Shown here in pieces: positions 29,501 through 37,731 of a stretch of DNA of 58,446 nt. Source of the stretch: Porphyromonas sp. GTDB lineage: Bacteria; Bacteroidota; Bacteroidia; Bacteroidales; Porphyromonadaceae. The notes beneath the pieces are model-generated. The model did not search any database. It saw only the letters and a list, made by a program, of their open reading frames with translations, and had not been told where the DNA came from. Where the stretch lies: assembly GCF_030529325.1 (NCBI RefSeq), contig NZ_JAUMXC010000008.1, positions 1 to 58,446 of the forward strand, read 5' to 3'. Made by a program: the position numbers and the translations under genes. The stretch's first letter is position 1. The number at the start of each line of letters is the position of its first letter.

Positions 29501-29784
29501 TCTTGGAAGATAATGGAGTGCCATCCAAGCTGTGCTACTGGCCGAGCGAAGAGGGAAAGCCTCAAGCACTTGATCTGTTGCAGTCACGCACAGTGGATCT
29601 TGTTGTCAATATCAACAAGAACCTTTCAGCCCGCGAACTTACCAATGGGTACAAGCTTCGCCGTGCAGCGACAGACCTTAACATCCCACTTATCACGAAT
29701 GCTCGTTTGGCCTCAGCCTTTATTACAGCATTCTGCAAGCTCTCTTTGGAAGACATCAAGATCAAGAGCTGGCAAGAATATTGA
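26563..29784 (+). CDS. carB: carbamoyl-phosphate synthase large subunit
   Basis: CarB carries two ATP-grasp halves that phosphorylate bicarbonate and then carbamate, with ammonia channelled from CarA. The 1073-residue length is standard. Each half starts with a similar motif (VLVLGSGALKIGEAGEFDYS near residue 10, and VIVLGSGAYRIGSSVEFDW near 563). VIEVNARLSRSSALASKATG and VIECNLRASRSFPFVSKVL mark the two active sites. The C-terminal regulatory MGS-like domain is present (AILMSTGGARQKVDMLEAAK). Nothing is truncated. Confidence 0.97.
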   Translation: MSVKKYNKVLVLGSGALKIGEAGEFDYSGSQALKALKEEGISTVLVNPNIATVQTSEGVADVVYFLPVTPYFLERVIEKERPDGILLAFGGQTALNCGVALHRSGVLQKYGIEVLGTPVQAIIDTEDRELFVQKLDEIDVKTISSEACENIESARVAAKRLGYPVIIRAAYALGGLGSGFCDNEEELNVLCEKAFAFAPQVLVEKSLKGWKEIEYEVVRDKYNNCITVCNMENFDPLGIHTGESIVIAPSQTLTNSEHQKLREIAIKIVRHIGIVGECNVQYALDTHSEDYRVIEVNARLSRSSALASKATGYPLAFVAAKLGLGYGLFDLKNSVTKHTSACFEPALDYVVCKIPRWDLSKFHGVSRELGSSMKSVGEIMAIGRTFEESIQKGLRMIGQGMHGFVENKELILDDIDGALRQPTDNRIFVISKAFRKGYTIEDIHELTKIDLFFLRKLRKIVDTAEELEQLTDISQVSKDLMRRAKKEGFSDFQIARAIYKHTIDDIEQAQDRVRTYRKELGIVPVIKQIDTLAAEYPALTNYLYLTYGGETHDVQPEHDNRSVIVLGSGAYRIGSSVEFDWCGVSALQTIRRAGLRSIMINYNPETVSTDYDLSDRLYFDELSFERVQDIIELEQPRGTILSTGGQIPNNLAVKLAAKGVTILGTQAKDIDNAEDRHKFSAMLDRLGIDQPAWKELTSLEDVTAFVEQVGYPVLVRPSYVLSGAAMNVCSNDDELRRFLELAANVSQKHPVVVSSFIEHAKEVEMDAVADHGELVAYAISEHIEFAGVHSGDATIQFPAQKIYIETIRRIKRITRQIAKELHISGPFNIQFLAKGNEIKVIECNLRASRSFPFVSKVLKIDLIDLATKIMLGEPYERPQKNAFDLDYVGIKASQFSFSRLQKADPVLGVDMTSTGEVGCIASDSNEAILKAMLSVGQRIPEKAILMSTGGARQKVDMLEAAKALHRKGYEIYATQGTHAFLEDNGVPSKLCYWPSEEGKPQALDLLQSRTVDLVVNINKNLSARELTNGYKLRRAATDLNIPLITNARLASAFITAFCKLSLEDIKIKSWQEY

Positions 29785-29807
29785 TAATAGGATAAAGTCC
29801 TAAAAAG

Positions 29808-29856
29808 GAGGAAGCCCCAAGTCGATATATACCGACTTGGGGCTTCCTCTTTTTTA
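29808..29856 (+). terminator. strong intrinsic terminator after carB
   Basis: A perfect 17-bp stem (29808-29824 with 29833-29849) with an 8-nt loop is followed by TTTTTT. Confidence 0.95.
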
Positions 29857-29901
29857 GATTTCCACAGATATATAGGCTTTAAGGGATATAAAGGAAGCTC
29901 G

Positions 29902-29976
29902 AGATTAAGTTGTCTAACTTGCGAGCGACAGTTGTCTAACTTGTGAATGATGGTTGTCTAAAGAGTTTTGACAAGG
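29902..29976. repeat. 22-bp repeat locus C (three inverted units and a degenerate direct one)
   Basis: GTTGTCTAA begins at 29909, 29931 and 29953, an exact 22-bp period, giving inverted units at 29902-29923, 29924-29945 and 29946-29967. A degenerate direct unit starts near 29970 (ACAAGG). This is the mirror of locus B, with the tandem run on the inverted side. It lies between the carB terminator and the typA promoter. Confidence 0.85.
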
Positions 29977-30038
29977 TCGGGGACTTTTTCTCGCGTCCAT
30001 GCTCCGATTGTTTTATAGGAGCATACACAATTATTGTG

Positions 30039-30046
30039 TAAATTTG
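30039..30046 (+). promoter_or_regulatory. -7 element for typA
   Basis: TAAATTTG fits TAnnTTTG, 23 bp before the typA start codon. The -33 element is unclear. Confidence 0.5.
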
Positions 30047-30069
30047 TACCCCAATAAACCAAACTATTT

Positions 30070-31866
30070 ATGCAAAAAATTAGAAATATCGCAATTATAG
30101 CACACGTTGACCATGGTAAGACTTCTTTGGTCGATCGTATGCTTCAGGCCGGTAAACTTTTTCGCGATGAAAAGGAGGTGCCGGAACAACTCCTTGATAG
30201 TAATGACCTTGAAAGGGAGAGGGGGATCACAATCCTCTCCAAGAATGTCTCTATCCAGTATAAAGATTACAAGATCAATATTATAGATACTCCGGGGCAT
30301 GCGGACTTTGGCGGAGAGGTGGAGCGTGTCTTGAATATGGCAGACGGTTGTTTGCTCCTTGTCGATGCTTTTGAGGGCCCTATGCCTCAGACACGTTTTG
30401 TCCTTGGCAAGGCTATCGATATGGGACTCAAGCCTATTGTTGTGGTGAACAAGGTGGACAAGCCCAACTGTCGCCCGGAGGAAGTTCAGGAAATGGTGTT
30501 TGACCTGATGTTCAATCTCGATGCTACTGAAGAGCAGTTGGACTTCCCTACCTTTTTCGGATCTGCCAAGGAGGGTTGGATGTCGGATGATTGGAAAAAG
30601 CCTCAGGCAGATATTACTCCACTCCTTGATGCCATTATCGAATATATCCCTGAGCCTGAGATGCTGGAAGGAGCACCACAGATGCTTATCACCTCGCTTG
30701 ACTACTCTTCGTATGTCGGCCGTATAGCGATCGGTCGTGTTCATAGAGGGACAATCCGTGAAAATATGGATGTCATCCTCATGAAACGTGAGGGAGGGCA
30801 GCAAAAGTGCCGTATCAAAGAACTCAATGTCTTTGAGGGGCTTGGACGCAAGAAAGTGGAAAGCATCTCCAGTGGCGATATTTGCGCTGTCATAGGTCTT
30901 GAGGGATTTGAGATTGGTGACACCATCAGCGATGTCAACAATCCGGAGGCCCTACCAAGCATTACCATCGATGAGCCTACGATGAGTATGCTCTTTACGA
31001 TAAACAACTCCCCCTTCTACGGCAAAGAGGGTAAGTTTGTCACATCAAGACACATATATGATCGCCTGATGAAAGAGTTGGATAAGAACCTCGCACTCCG
31101 AGTCGAACCTACGGACTCTGCCGATGCTTGGCTTGTCTACGGGCGCGGTGTCTTGCACCTTTCTGTATTGATAGAGACTATGCGACGTGAGGGATATGAG
31201 CTTCAGGTAGGACAGCCCCAAGTGATCCGCAAGGAGATCGATGGGCAGATCTGTGAGCCTGTTGAGGAGCTTACCGTCAATGTGCCGGAGGAGTATTCCA
31301 GCAAGATCATAGACATCGTCACACGTCGTAAGGGTGAAATGACGATGATGGAAAGTAAAAATGATCGTATCTTCCTCAAGTTTACCATCCCATCGAGAGG
31401 TATCATTGGTCTCAACAATGCGGCTCTTACCTCCTCAGCCGGAGAAGCCATTGTGGCGCATCGCTTTTTGGAATATCAACCTTGGAAAGGTGATATGGAT
31501 AGTCGCAACAACGGTTCTCTTATTGCCTTGGAGACCGGTACAGCGTATGCTTATGCACTGAATAACCTGCAGAGTCGTGGTAAGTTCTTCATTTCTCCAC
31601 AAGAAGAAGTCTACGAAGGACAGGTCATTGGTGAACACAGCAAGGAAGGTGATCTCACTGTCAATGTCTGCAAGAGTAAAAAGCTCACCAATATGCGTGC
31701 TTCAGGTAGCGATGACAAAGTCGCTCTGGCTCCTCCCGTCATCTTCTCATTGGAGGATGCTCTCGAATATATCAAGGGTGATGAATACCTCGAAGTGACC
31801 CCTAAGAGCATGCGTATGCGTAAGATACTTTTAAGTGAGGTCGAGCGTAAGAGAGCCGGTCGGTAA
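30070..31866 (+). CDS. typA: ribosome-associated GTPase TypA/BipA
   Basis: TypA/BipA is a translational GTPase related to EF-G that assists ribosome assembly and stress adaptation. The 598-residue protein has the P-loop [14 protein letters not shown] (residues about 10-23), switch [17 protein letters not shown] and [12 protein letters not shown]. The C-terminal domain specific to BipA is present ([17 protein letters not shown]), which separates it from EF-G and LepA. It is followed 30 bp later by the methyltransferase gene and probably shares its transcript. Confidence 0.96.
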   Translation: MQKIRNIAIIAHVDHGKTSLVDRMLQAGKLFRDEKEVPEQLLDSNDLERERGITILSKNVSIQYKDYKINIIDTPGHADFGGEVERVLNMADGCLLLVDAFEGPMPQTRFVLGKAIDMGLKPIVVVNKVDKPNCRPEEVQEMVFDLMFNLDATEEQLDFPTFFGSAKEGWMSDDWKKPQADITPLLDAIIEYIPEPEMLEGAPQMLITSLDYSSYVGRIAIGRVHRGTIRENMDVILMKREGGQQKCRIKELNVFEGLGRKKVESISSGDICAVIGLEGFEIGDTISDVNNPEALPSITIDEPTMSMLFTINNSPFYGKEGKFVTSRHIYDRLMKELDKNLALRVEPTDSADAWLVYGRGVLHLSVLIETMRREGYELQVGQPQVIRKEIDGQICEPVEELTVNVPEEYSSKIIDIVTRRKGEMTMMESKNDRIFLKFTIPSRGIIGLNNAALTSSAGEAIVAHRFLEYQPWKGDMDSRNNGSLIALETGTAYAYALNNLQSRGKFFISPQEEVYEGQVIGEHSKEGDLTVNVCKSKKLTNMRASGSDDKVALAPPVIFSLEDALEYIKGDEYLEVTPKSMRMRKILLSEVERKRAGR

Positions 31867-31896
31867 TTCCGCATCAATATAAACAAACGATAATCC

Positions 31897-32619
31897 ATGC
31901 GTCGGTACGAACCATTCATGTTCAAGCACTTCAAAGTACATCAACAAGAAAGTGCCATGAAGGTCGGTACCGACGCTGTCCTTTTGGGGGCTTATGTGAC
32001 TCTTCCTTCTGACGAGCCTGTCCGAGTGCTTGATGTGGGGAGTGGTACGGGTATTGTGGGTATGATGATAGCTCAGAGAGCACCCTTTGCACAGGTGGAC
32101 TGTGTCGAAATATCTCATGAGGCAGTGGAGGAGTCCGGGAGGAGTGTCGAGGAGTCTCCTTTTGCTGATCGTATCCGTGTTTTTTGTTCGGACTTTTCAG
32201 ATTTTTCTGGCTCCGAAAAGTATCACCTCATTGTGAGTAATCCTCCGTTTTTTACTGAAACACATAAAGCGAAGGGTAGACTTCGCAACCAAGCAAGACA
32301 CATGGAAGGACTTACTCCGGAGGTGTTCTTTGATGGAGTTCGTAGGCTTCTTATATCTTCCGGGAGGGTTACAATCATCACGGCTGTAAGCTCCTTTGAA
32401 CGTTTCTGTAAAGCAGCTTCCGCCGAGGGGTACTTTTTGGCCGAAGTGCTATTGGTACGACCTACAAAAAATGCCGATGTGAAACGTATTGTGGCGACAT
32501 GGAGCCGTATTGAAACAGATAGGATTAAGTTCGATGATCTGTTTATCGAGGTCAGCCGACATCGCTATTCAGAGGCTTTTAAGGCCATGACAGGAGATTT
32601 TTATTTGGACAAGAAATAG
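31897..32619 (+). CDS. TrmN6-type tRNA1(Val) adenine-N6 methyltransferase
   Basis: A 240-residue SAM-dependent methyltransferase. The SAM-binding motif VLDVGSGTGIVGMMIAQRAP lies at about residues 44-63 and the N6-adenine catalytic motif is SNPPFF near 124. The N-terminus (FKHFKVHQQESAMKVGTDAVLLG) is characteristic of the TrmN6/YfiC group, which methylates A37 of tRNA1(Val). A closely related 23S rRNA N6 methyltransferase cannot be fully excluded. Confidence 0.88.
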   Translation: MRRYEPFMFKHFKVHQQESAMKVGTDAVLLGAYVTLPSDEPVRVLDVGSGTGIVGMMIAQRAPFAQVDCVEISHEAVEESGRSVEESPFADRIRVFCSDFSDFSGSEKYHLIVSNPPFFTETHKAKGRLRNQARHMEGLTPEVFFDGVRRLLISSGRVTIITAVSSFERFCKAASAEGYFLAEVLLVRPTKNADVKRIVATWSRIETDRIKFDDLFIEVSRHRYSEAFKAMTGDFYLDKK

Positions 32620-32664
32620 TATGCACATTCTTTTTTGTATCTTGCCCACTCGGAGGTGATATAC

Positions 32665-32776
32665 CGGCTTAGTCCAATTTTACCGATAAGCCGTAAAATT
32701 TGTGATGAGTAAGACTGAGTGTTCGGAGTGCACACGAAAAATATAAAAACATTGTATTTCACTCTCCTGAACACTC
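32665..32776. other. two inverted repeats upstream of the PpiD-like gene
   Basis: CGGCTTA at 32665-32671 pairs with TAAGCCG at 32687-32693 and may end the typA transcript, although no clear T-run follows. A second, nested structure pairs GAGTGTTC at 32717-32724 with GAACACTC at 32769-32776, and inside it GAGTG (32726-32730) with CACTC (32760-32764). It lies just upstream of the promoter and could be a regulator site. Confidence 0.5.
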
Positions 32777-32795
32777 AAGTTGAGCCCCTCTATTA

Positions 32796-32826
32796 TTGTA
32801 TATAATCTTAATTCTTACTAACTTCG
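32796..32826 (+). promoter_or_regulatory. promoter for the PpiD-like gene
   Basis: TTG at 32796-32798, 20 bp, then TAACTTCG at 32819-32826, one mismatch from TAnnTTTG. Confidence 0.55.
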
Positions 32827-32876
32827 CACCCTTGAAGTACTATGATTTTTGCTGAATAAATCAAAAACATTATATA

Positions 32877-35015
32877 ATGGCAACTTTAGAAAAAATTAGA
32901 AACCGTGCGGGTCTCCTTGTTATTATCATAGGGTTGGCTCTTTTGGCCTTCCTCATGGGAGACTTCCTAAGACAAGGTACTACCTTGTTTAGAGACTCAC
33001 AGATGAATGCTATCGTTGTGGATGGCGAAGTGATCAAGATCAATGAATACGAAGCTCGTGTAAATCAGGCACAAGATTTGTATCGCATGCAGACCGGTAA
33101 AAATAACCTCTCTGATGTCGAGATGAATCAGCTCCGTAACCAAGTTTATACTTCTATCGTGTCTGAGCGTATCCTTGATGCTAAGACCGCAGATCTTGGT
33201 ATTTCTGTCAGTCCTGCAGAGGTTTTTGACCTTGTGCAAGGTGATTTTATCTCTCCTGTGATCATGAACTCTCCTTTGTTCATGGATCCACAGACCGGAG
33301 TGTTTGACAAGGTTGCTCTACTAAACTTCTTGAAGAGTATTGATGCAAAGCAGATCAACAGCTATCCTGCTGAACAGAGAGATCAACTACTTGAACTTCG
33401 TAACATCTGGATTGCTATGGAAAATAATGTCCATGACTTCCGCTTGAATGAAAAGTACACCAATCTCATCTCTAAGGCTATGGTGGCTAACAAACTCGAG
33501 ATTGAAGATCAAGTGACAAGCTCTCTGACAAGTGCAGATCTTGCGTTTGTTGCAAGACCATCAAGGACTGCTCCTGACAGTTTGGCTGTTGTTGACCAAA
33601 GTGCTGTAAAGGCATTTTACGATATGCACAAGGAAGCTTTCAAGACAGATGAATCTCGTACAATCGACGTGGTTTATAAGTCTATCCTGCCTTCTCAGTC
33701 AGATATAGATGCGACACGCCAAGATATCGAAACTGCACGTAGAGAACTTATCGATGGTGTAAATCCAAACGATGTCATCTCTGAGTTTTCTGACGAACAG
33801 TCTTTTGATGCTTACCTTCCACTTAATTTCTTCCGCAATGCGTTCTTCAACTCAACGCTTGCTGATGAGATATCTTCTGCAGAGCCCGGACATGTGACGG
33901 ATCTTACTTATACAGATAATACATACAGTGTGGCGAAGCTCCTCGGTACAAAGGTTGCTCCGGACTCACTCCTTGTACGTCATATCCTATTGCCTGCAAA
34001 TGATGCTTCGGTCGACAGTTTGTTTAATGTCGCTAAGGGTGGTCTTGATGCATTCAGTAGCGCAGCGATCAATCACTCACTTGATAGCAGAAGCGGTGCA
34101 AATGGTGGCGAGCTTGGCTGGTTTACAGAGTTCTCTTCCGTTCGTTTCCTCAGTCCTGAGTTCAGAGAAGCGATTTTCTCCGCTTCTGTTGGTGCTCCTG
34201 TGAAGTTTACTTCGCAGTACGGTACTCACATCCTTCTTGTGGAAAAGGCTACTGCTCCTGTCAAGAAGTACAATGTGGCTTATGTGACCAAGAAAGCGAC
34301 TCCAAGCTCAAGGACTATCAACGAGCTTTACAATGAGATGAACTCATTCCTTGCAAAGAATAATAACGCTGCTGCCATCGACACTGCGGCTATTTCTGCA
34401 GGTTTCCAAACGTTGAAGGATCTTCCTATTTATGGTATGCAACCTAACGTCGCAACTTCAATCGGCAATAGCCGTTCGCTTGTTCGTTGGGCTCTTGATA
34501 ATAAGGTTGGTGCTGTTTCTGAAGTTAAGGAGTGTGGTGATAAGTATGTCATTGCAGTTGTCAAGAAGGCTACTCCACGTGGATACCTTCCTTTTGAAGA
34601 TGCAAAGTCTCAGATCGAGCCTATTATCCTCAACAAGGCTAAGGTCGATGCTATGTACAACTCTGTCGTAGCTGCAGACTATCCATCACTTGAAGCTTAT
34701 TCACAAGCAATAGATGTCCCTGTAGACTCTGTTAAGTTTGTCAAGTTTGACACAAACCGTATCGAAGGTATCGGCTTTGAGCCTGCACTTAATGCTGCGG
34801 CAGCATATGCTCCACTCAACAAGCTTGTTCCTGTGAAGGGTAACAACGGAGTATATCTTGTCAATGTGATGTCTCGTGCAAATGAAGATGCTGTGGAAGC
34901 AGACGCTGCTCGTGGTATGATCGAGAGCTCTCGTCAGGCTGCTGTTCGCATGAGACTGCTTCAAGCTCTTATCCTCAAGTCTGATATTGAAGATACGAGA
35001 GTACGTTTCTATTGA
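32877..35015 (+). CDS. membrane-anchored peptidyl-prolyl isomerase (PpiD/SurA type)
   Basis: A 712-residue periplasmic chaperone anchored by one N-terminal helix (about residues 12-30, LLVIIIGLALLAFLMGDFL). An N-terminal SurA-like chaperone region follows. A parvulin rotamase domain begins near residue 361 (DSLLVRHILLPAND) and includes GANGGELGWF and FSASVGAPVKFTSQYGTHILLVE. A second, less typical domain fills the C-terminal third. PpiD-type proteins help outer-membrane and secreted proteins fold after SecYEG. Length is slightly above E. coli PpiD (about 620), as is common in this phylum. It is a single-gene unit with its own promoter and terminator. Confidence 0.9.
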   Translation: MATLEKIRNRAGLLVIIIGLALLAFLMGDFLRQGTTLFRDSQMNAIVVDGEVIKINEYEARVNQAQDLYRMQTGKNNLSDVEMNQLRNQVYTSIVSERILDAKTADLGISVSPAEVFDLVQGDFISPVIMNSPLFMDPQTGVFDKVALLNFLKSIDAKQINSYPAEQRDQLLELRNIWIAMENNVHDFRLNEKYTNLISKAMVANKLEIEDQVTSSLTSADLAFVARPSRTAPDSLAVVDQSAVKAFYDMHKEAFKTDESRTIDVVYKSILPSQSDIDATRQDIETARRELIDGVNPNDVISEFSDEQSFDAYLPLNFFRNAFFNSTLADEISSAEPGHVTDLTYTDNTYSVAKLLGTKVAPDSLLVRHILLPANDASVDSLFNVAKGGLDAFSSAAINHSLDSRSGANGGELGWFTEFSSVRFLSPEFREAIFSASVGAPVKFTSQYGTHILLVEKATAPVKKYNVAYVTKKATPSSRTINELYNEMNSFLAKNNNAAAIDTAAISAGFQTLKDLPIYGMQPNVATSIGNSRSLVRWALDNKVGAVSEVKECGDKYVIAVVKKATPRGYLPFEDAKSQIEPIILNKAKVDAMYNSVVAADYPSLEAYSQAIDVPVDSVKFVKFDTNRIEGIGFEPALNAAAAYAPLNKLVPVKGNNGVYLVNVMSRANEDAVEADAARGMIESSRQAAVRMRLLQALILKSDIEDTRVRFY

Positions 35016-35055
35016 TACCCCTTTGGGAATCTTATTCCTATAAATGATATCTTAG

Positions 35056-35092
35056 CGAGTGAGTCAAATCATGGATTTGGCTCACTCGTTTC
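35056..35092 (+). terminator. intrinsic terminator after the PpiD-like gene
   Basis: CGAGTGAGTCAAATC at 35056-35070 pairs with 35074-35088 (one G-T position), with a 3-nt loop and a short T-rich tail. Confidence 0.8.
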
Positions 35093-35255
35093 TTATGTAT
35101 TAGATGACCAGACATGGTTTTGATGATCTGAAAATCATATCCATTTGGGACTACAGACATGACTCCGCGTTATTTATTTGTCTTATATGAAGTCTCGTGA
35201 TATCGATTGCCGGCAGTCTATCCTTGGGGGAGGCACTTAAATTTCATCTCTCTTA

Positions 35256-35288
35256 TTGCCTTTGGCATTTGTATTTTCCTTATCTTAG
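35256..35288 (+). promoter_or_regulatory. candidate promoter for ppk
   Basis: TTG at 35256-35258, 22 bp, and TATCTTAG at 35281-35288 (one mismatch from TAnnTTTG). It lies inside the open frame upstream of the ATG at 35308, which supports using that ATG as the start. Confidence 0.45.
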
Positions 35289-35307
35289 TTCCTCAAATAA
35301 TAGTTCT

Positions 35308-37395
35308 ATGAAAACAGACCTGAGAGAGTGTAGACCGCATTTTGTGGATAGAGACATCAGCTGGCTCTATTTCAATAGGCGTATATTATTTGAGGCTCAG
35401 AGAGCGGATATCCCTTTGCTTGAAAGACTCAACTTTCTTGGGATTTATTCAAACAATCTGGATGAGTTTTTTAGAGTCCGGATAGCCCTTTTGAGAAGAA
35501 CTATTGATGGCTATGAGTCAGGAGTAACACCTTCGGTCAGACAGGAGACTATCGAACGTCTTCGTCATATATATAAGATCAATGCGGAGTTGAATAAGAT
35601 GTTTGAGGATACATTTTCGAGTCTTATATCTGCTCTGAAAAGCGAGGGGATAATGATGATCCGTGAGACCGAACTCTTGCCGGGAAAGCTCGAGGATGAG
35701 GTGCATAATTTCTACATGACCGAACTCAATGCTTCTACAAACCCCATTTTCCTCAGAAAGATCAAGTCCATAACCGATGTTTTGGATGAGTCTATTTATC
35801 TTGCTGTTGAGCTTAAAGAGATAGATAGTTCCGGGAATGTGCTCCAAGAGGATATCGCTATTATCCGTCAGCCTGTAGAGAAGTTTGGACGGTTCATCCG
35901 CTTATCCGATACAAGTGATGGGAAAGTATACATCATGTTTTTGGATGATGTTATTCGTCACAATCTCAAGTATATTTTCGTTGGTAAGAAATACAATAGC
36001 TTCAGAGCCTACACCTTTAAGTTTACAAAAGACTCTCAGATGAAGATAGATGAGCAAGATAATGATGGAGTCTTGCAGCGTATCTCCAAAGGGCTGAGTA
36101 AACGAAGTAAAGGGGACTTGTTGAGAGTTGTCTTTGATAAGGAGATGCCTAAGAGCATGCGTGACAAACTATTCAAGAAGGCTCAGTTGGATCGTAAGGA
36201 TGCTAAAATCCCGGGAGGACGCTATCACAATACCAAGGATCTGATGGATTTTCCATCCTGCGATAGGGCAGACCTGCTCTACCCGGTGCAACAACCCATA
36301 GGTGAACACAGTGACGACATATCTCAGAGTATTATAGACAAGATACTTGTCAAAGACAGGGGGTTGCACTTCCCTTACCAGAGTTTTGACAGATTTATCC
36401 GAGTCCTTAGAGAGGCTGCCATTAGTGATGATGTCAAGGAGATAAAGGTCACGCTTTACCGTGTTGCCCGCGAATCCAATGTCGTCAATGCACTTATCGC
36501 AGCTGCTCGAAATGGAAAGAAAGTCACAGCAGTTGTTGAGCTATTGGCAAGATTTGACGAAGCAAGTAATATCTTGTGGAGCCGAGAGATGATGGCCAAT
36601 GGCATCAAAGTGGTCTTTGGTCCTGAGAAACTCAAGATACATAGTAAGTTGGTATATATATCCACCAAAAATGGGGATATTGCTTGTGTGAGTACCGGTA
36701 ATATGCATGAGGGGACAGCAAAGGTGTATACCGACTATATGCTTTTTACTCATGATAAACGTATTGTACAAGAAATCAATAAGGTATTTACGTTTATCGA
36801 GCAACCTTATCTGCATGTCTCGTTTAAGAACCTTTTGGTTGCTCCCAATGACATGCGTAATCGATTTGCAAACCTCATCCATAGGGAGATAAAAAACCGA
36901 AGAAAGGGCTTGAATGCTTATATAAAGGTTAAAGTAAACCATATCACCGATCCTCGCATCATCAAATTGCTCTACAAAGCCTCTGAGGCCGGAGTCAAGA
37001 TTGAGTTGCTTGTTCGAGGCAATTGTTCGATAGTTCCCGGGGTTGAGGGTTGTAGTGATAATATCACAGTCAATGGTATTATAGACAGGTATTTGGAGCA
37101 TTCTCGGATATTTATCTTTTGTAATAATGATAAGCCGCTTTACTTTATCGGCTCTGCAGACTGGATGGAACGTAACCTTGACAGACGCATTGAGGTTGCA
37201 GCTCCTGTTTATGATGAAGATCTCAAGGCTGAATTGCGGATGATTGTTGAAAAAGGTCTTGCCGATAACCTCCAAGGGCACTGGGTTAATACTCATGGTA
37301 ATATGCCGAGGAGGAAGGCCAAAGCCAAGGATATTGTTCACTCTCAGAGCGAACTTTACAAGTATTATTTGAAAAATCAGCAACTTGGGGAATGA
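35308..37395 (+). CDS. ppk: polyphosphate kinase 1
   Basis: Ppk1 polymerises the gamma phosphate of ATP into polyphosphate. I start it at the ATG at 35308 (MKTDLRECRPHFVDRDISW), because the family begins near FVDRDISWLYFNRR and a promoter word lies in the open frame before it; this gives 695 residues. The two phospholipase D-like active-site segments are visible: LKIHSKLVYISTK near residue 444, carrying the phospho-histidine, and EHSRIFIFCNN near 597. The pst-pho genes in the same window make a phosphate-storage link plausible, but ppk is on the other strand and not in their operon. Confidence 0.94.
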   Translation: MKTDLRECRPHFVDRDISWLYFNRRILFEAQRADIPLLERLNFLGIYSNNLDEFFRVRIALLRRTIDGYESGVTPSVRQETIERLRHIYKINAELNKMFEDTFSSLISALKSEGIMMIRETELLPGKLEDEVHNFYMTELNASTNPIFLRKIKSITDVLDESIYLAVELKEIDSSGNVLQEDIAIIRQPVEKFGRFIRLSDTSDGKVYIMFLDDVIRHNLKYIFVGKKYNSFRAYTFKFTKDSQMKIDEQDNDGVLQRISKGLSKRSKGDLLRVVFDKEMPKSMRDKLFKKAQLDRKDAKIPGGRYHNTKDLMDFPSCDRADLLYPVQQPIGEHSDDISQSIIDKILVKDRGLHFPYQSFDRFIRVLREAAISDDVKEIKVTLYRVARESNVVNALIAAARNGKKVTAVVELLARFDEASNILWSREMMANGIKVVFGPEKLKIHSKLVYISTKNGDIACVSTGNMHEGTAKVYTDYMLFTHDKRIVQEINKVFTFIEQPYLHVSFKNLLVAPNDMRNRFANLIHREIKNRRKGLNAYIKVKVNHITDPRIIKLLYKASEAGVKIELLVRGNCSIVPGVEGCSDNITVNGIIDRYLEHSRIFIFCNNDKPLYFIGSADWMERNLDRRIEVAAPVYDEDLKAELRMIVEKGLADNLQGHWVNTHGNMPRRKAKAKDIVHSQSELYKYYLKNQQLGE

Positions 37396-37454
37396 GTAGG
37401 GCTGAGCGTCGATCTGACTTACTCATCATTATTGAGATAAAATCAGGCCCAAAA

Positions 37455-37487
37455 TTGATGCTTAATAGTAAAAAAATCGTACCTTTG
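37455..37487 (+). promoter_or_regulatory. promoter for metK
   Basis: TTG at 37455-37457, 22 bp, and TACCTTTG at 37480-37487. The predicted leader of about 235 nt carries the riboswitch and terminator. Confidence 0.6.
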
Positions 37488-37528
37488 CAGCAAGGTAGGA
37501 GAGATAAAGCCTTCCAATCGGATGAAAA

Positions 37529-37578
37529 CGTGGATAGATTTGTATGCTTGCAACCACGCGATAAAAAATGCTAAAAAG
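37529..37578 (+). ncRNA. SAM-II-type riboswitch aptamer upstream of metK
   Basis: The P1 stem is CGTGG (37529-37533) with CCACG (37554-37558). The loop contains GATTT and TTGCAA, and the 3' segment has GATAAA followed by GCTAAAAAG, in the order and spacing I recall for the SAM-II aptamer. SAM-II senses S-adenosylmethionine and is known in Alphaproteobacteria and Bacteroidetes. metK, the SAM synthetase, is a logical target. Confidence 0.85.
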
Positions 37579-37649
37579 ATTCATACTCAAGCGTATCTCC
37601 GGATGGGAGATGAGTTTCTGACTCTTTACTGCTTTTATCATTTGCGGCA

Positions 37650-37686
37650 CGGTATCCACGAAGGATATCGGGCTTTTTCTTTTTAT
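37650..37686 (+). terminator. terminator between riboswitch and metK
   Basis: CGGTATCC (37650-37657) pairs with GGATATCG (37663-37670), one G-U, followed by a T-rich tract (GGCTTTTTCTTTTT). It lies about 70 nt after the aptamer and 45 nt before metK, where it could be the expression platform. An upstream hairpin, ATCTCC (37595-37600) with GGAGAT (37606-37611), may be part of the switch. Confidence 0.7.
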
Positions 37687-37731
37687 ACCCCACATATCAC
37701 ATAACAATAACTACTAAAAAATAGATAGACT

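Noticed and set aside
35197-35307. Upstream extension of ppk
   Set aside because: A candidate promoter lies inside it, and the family starts close to FVDRDISW.
37522-37704. A 60-residue open frame before metK
   Set aside because: It overlaps the SAM-II-type aptamer and the terminator; the sequence is explained by RNA structure.
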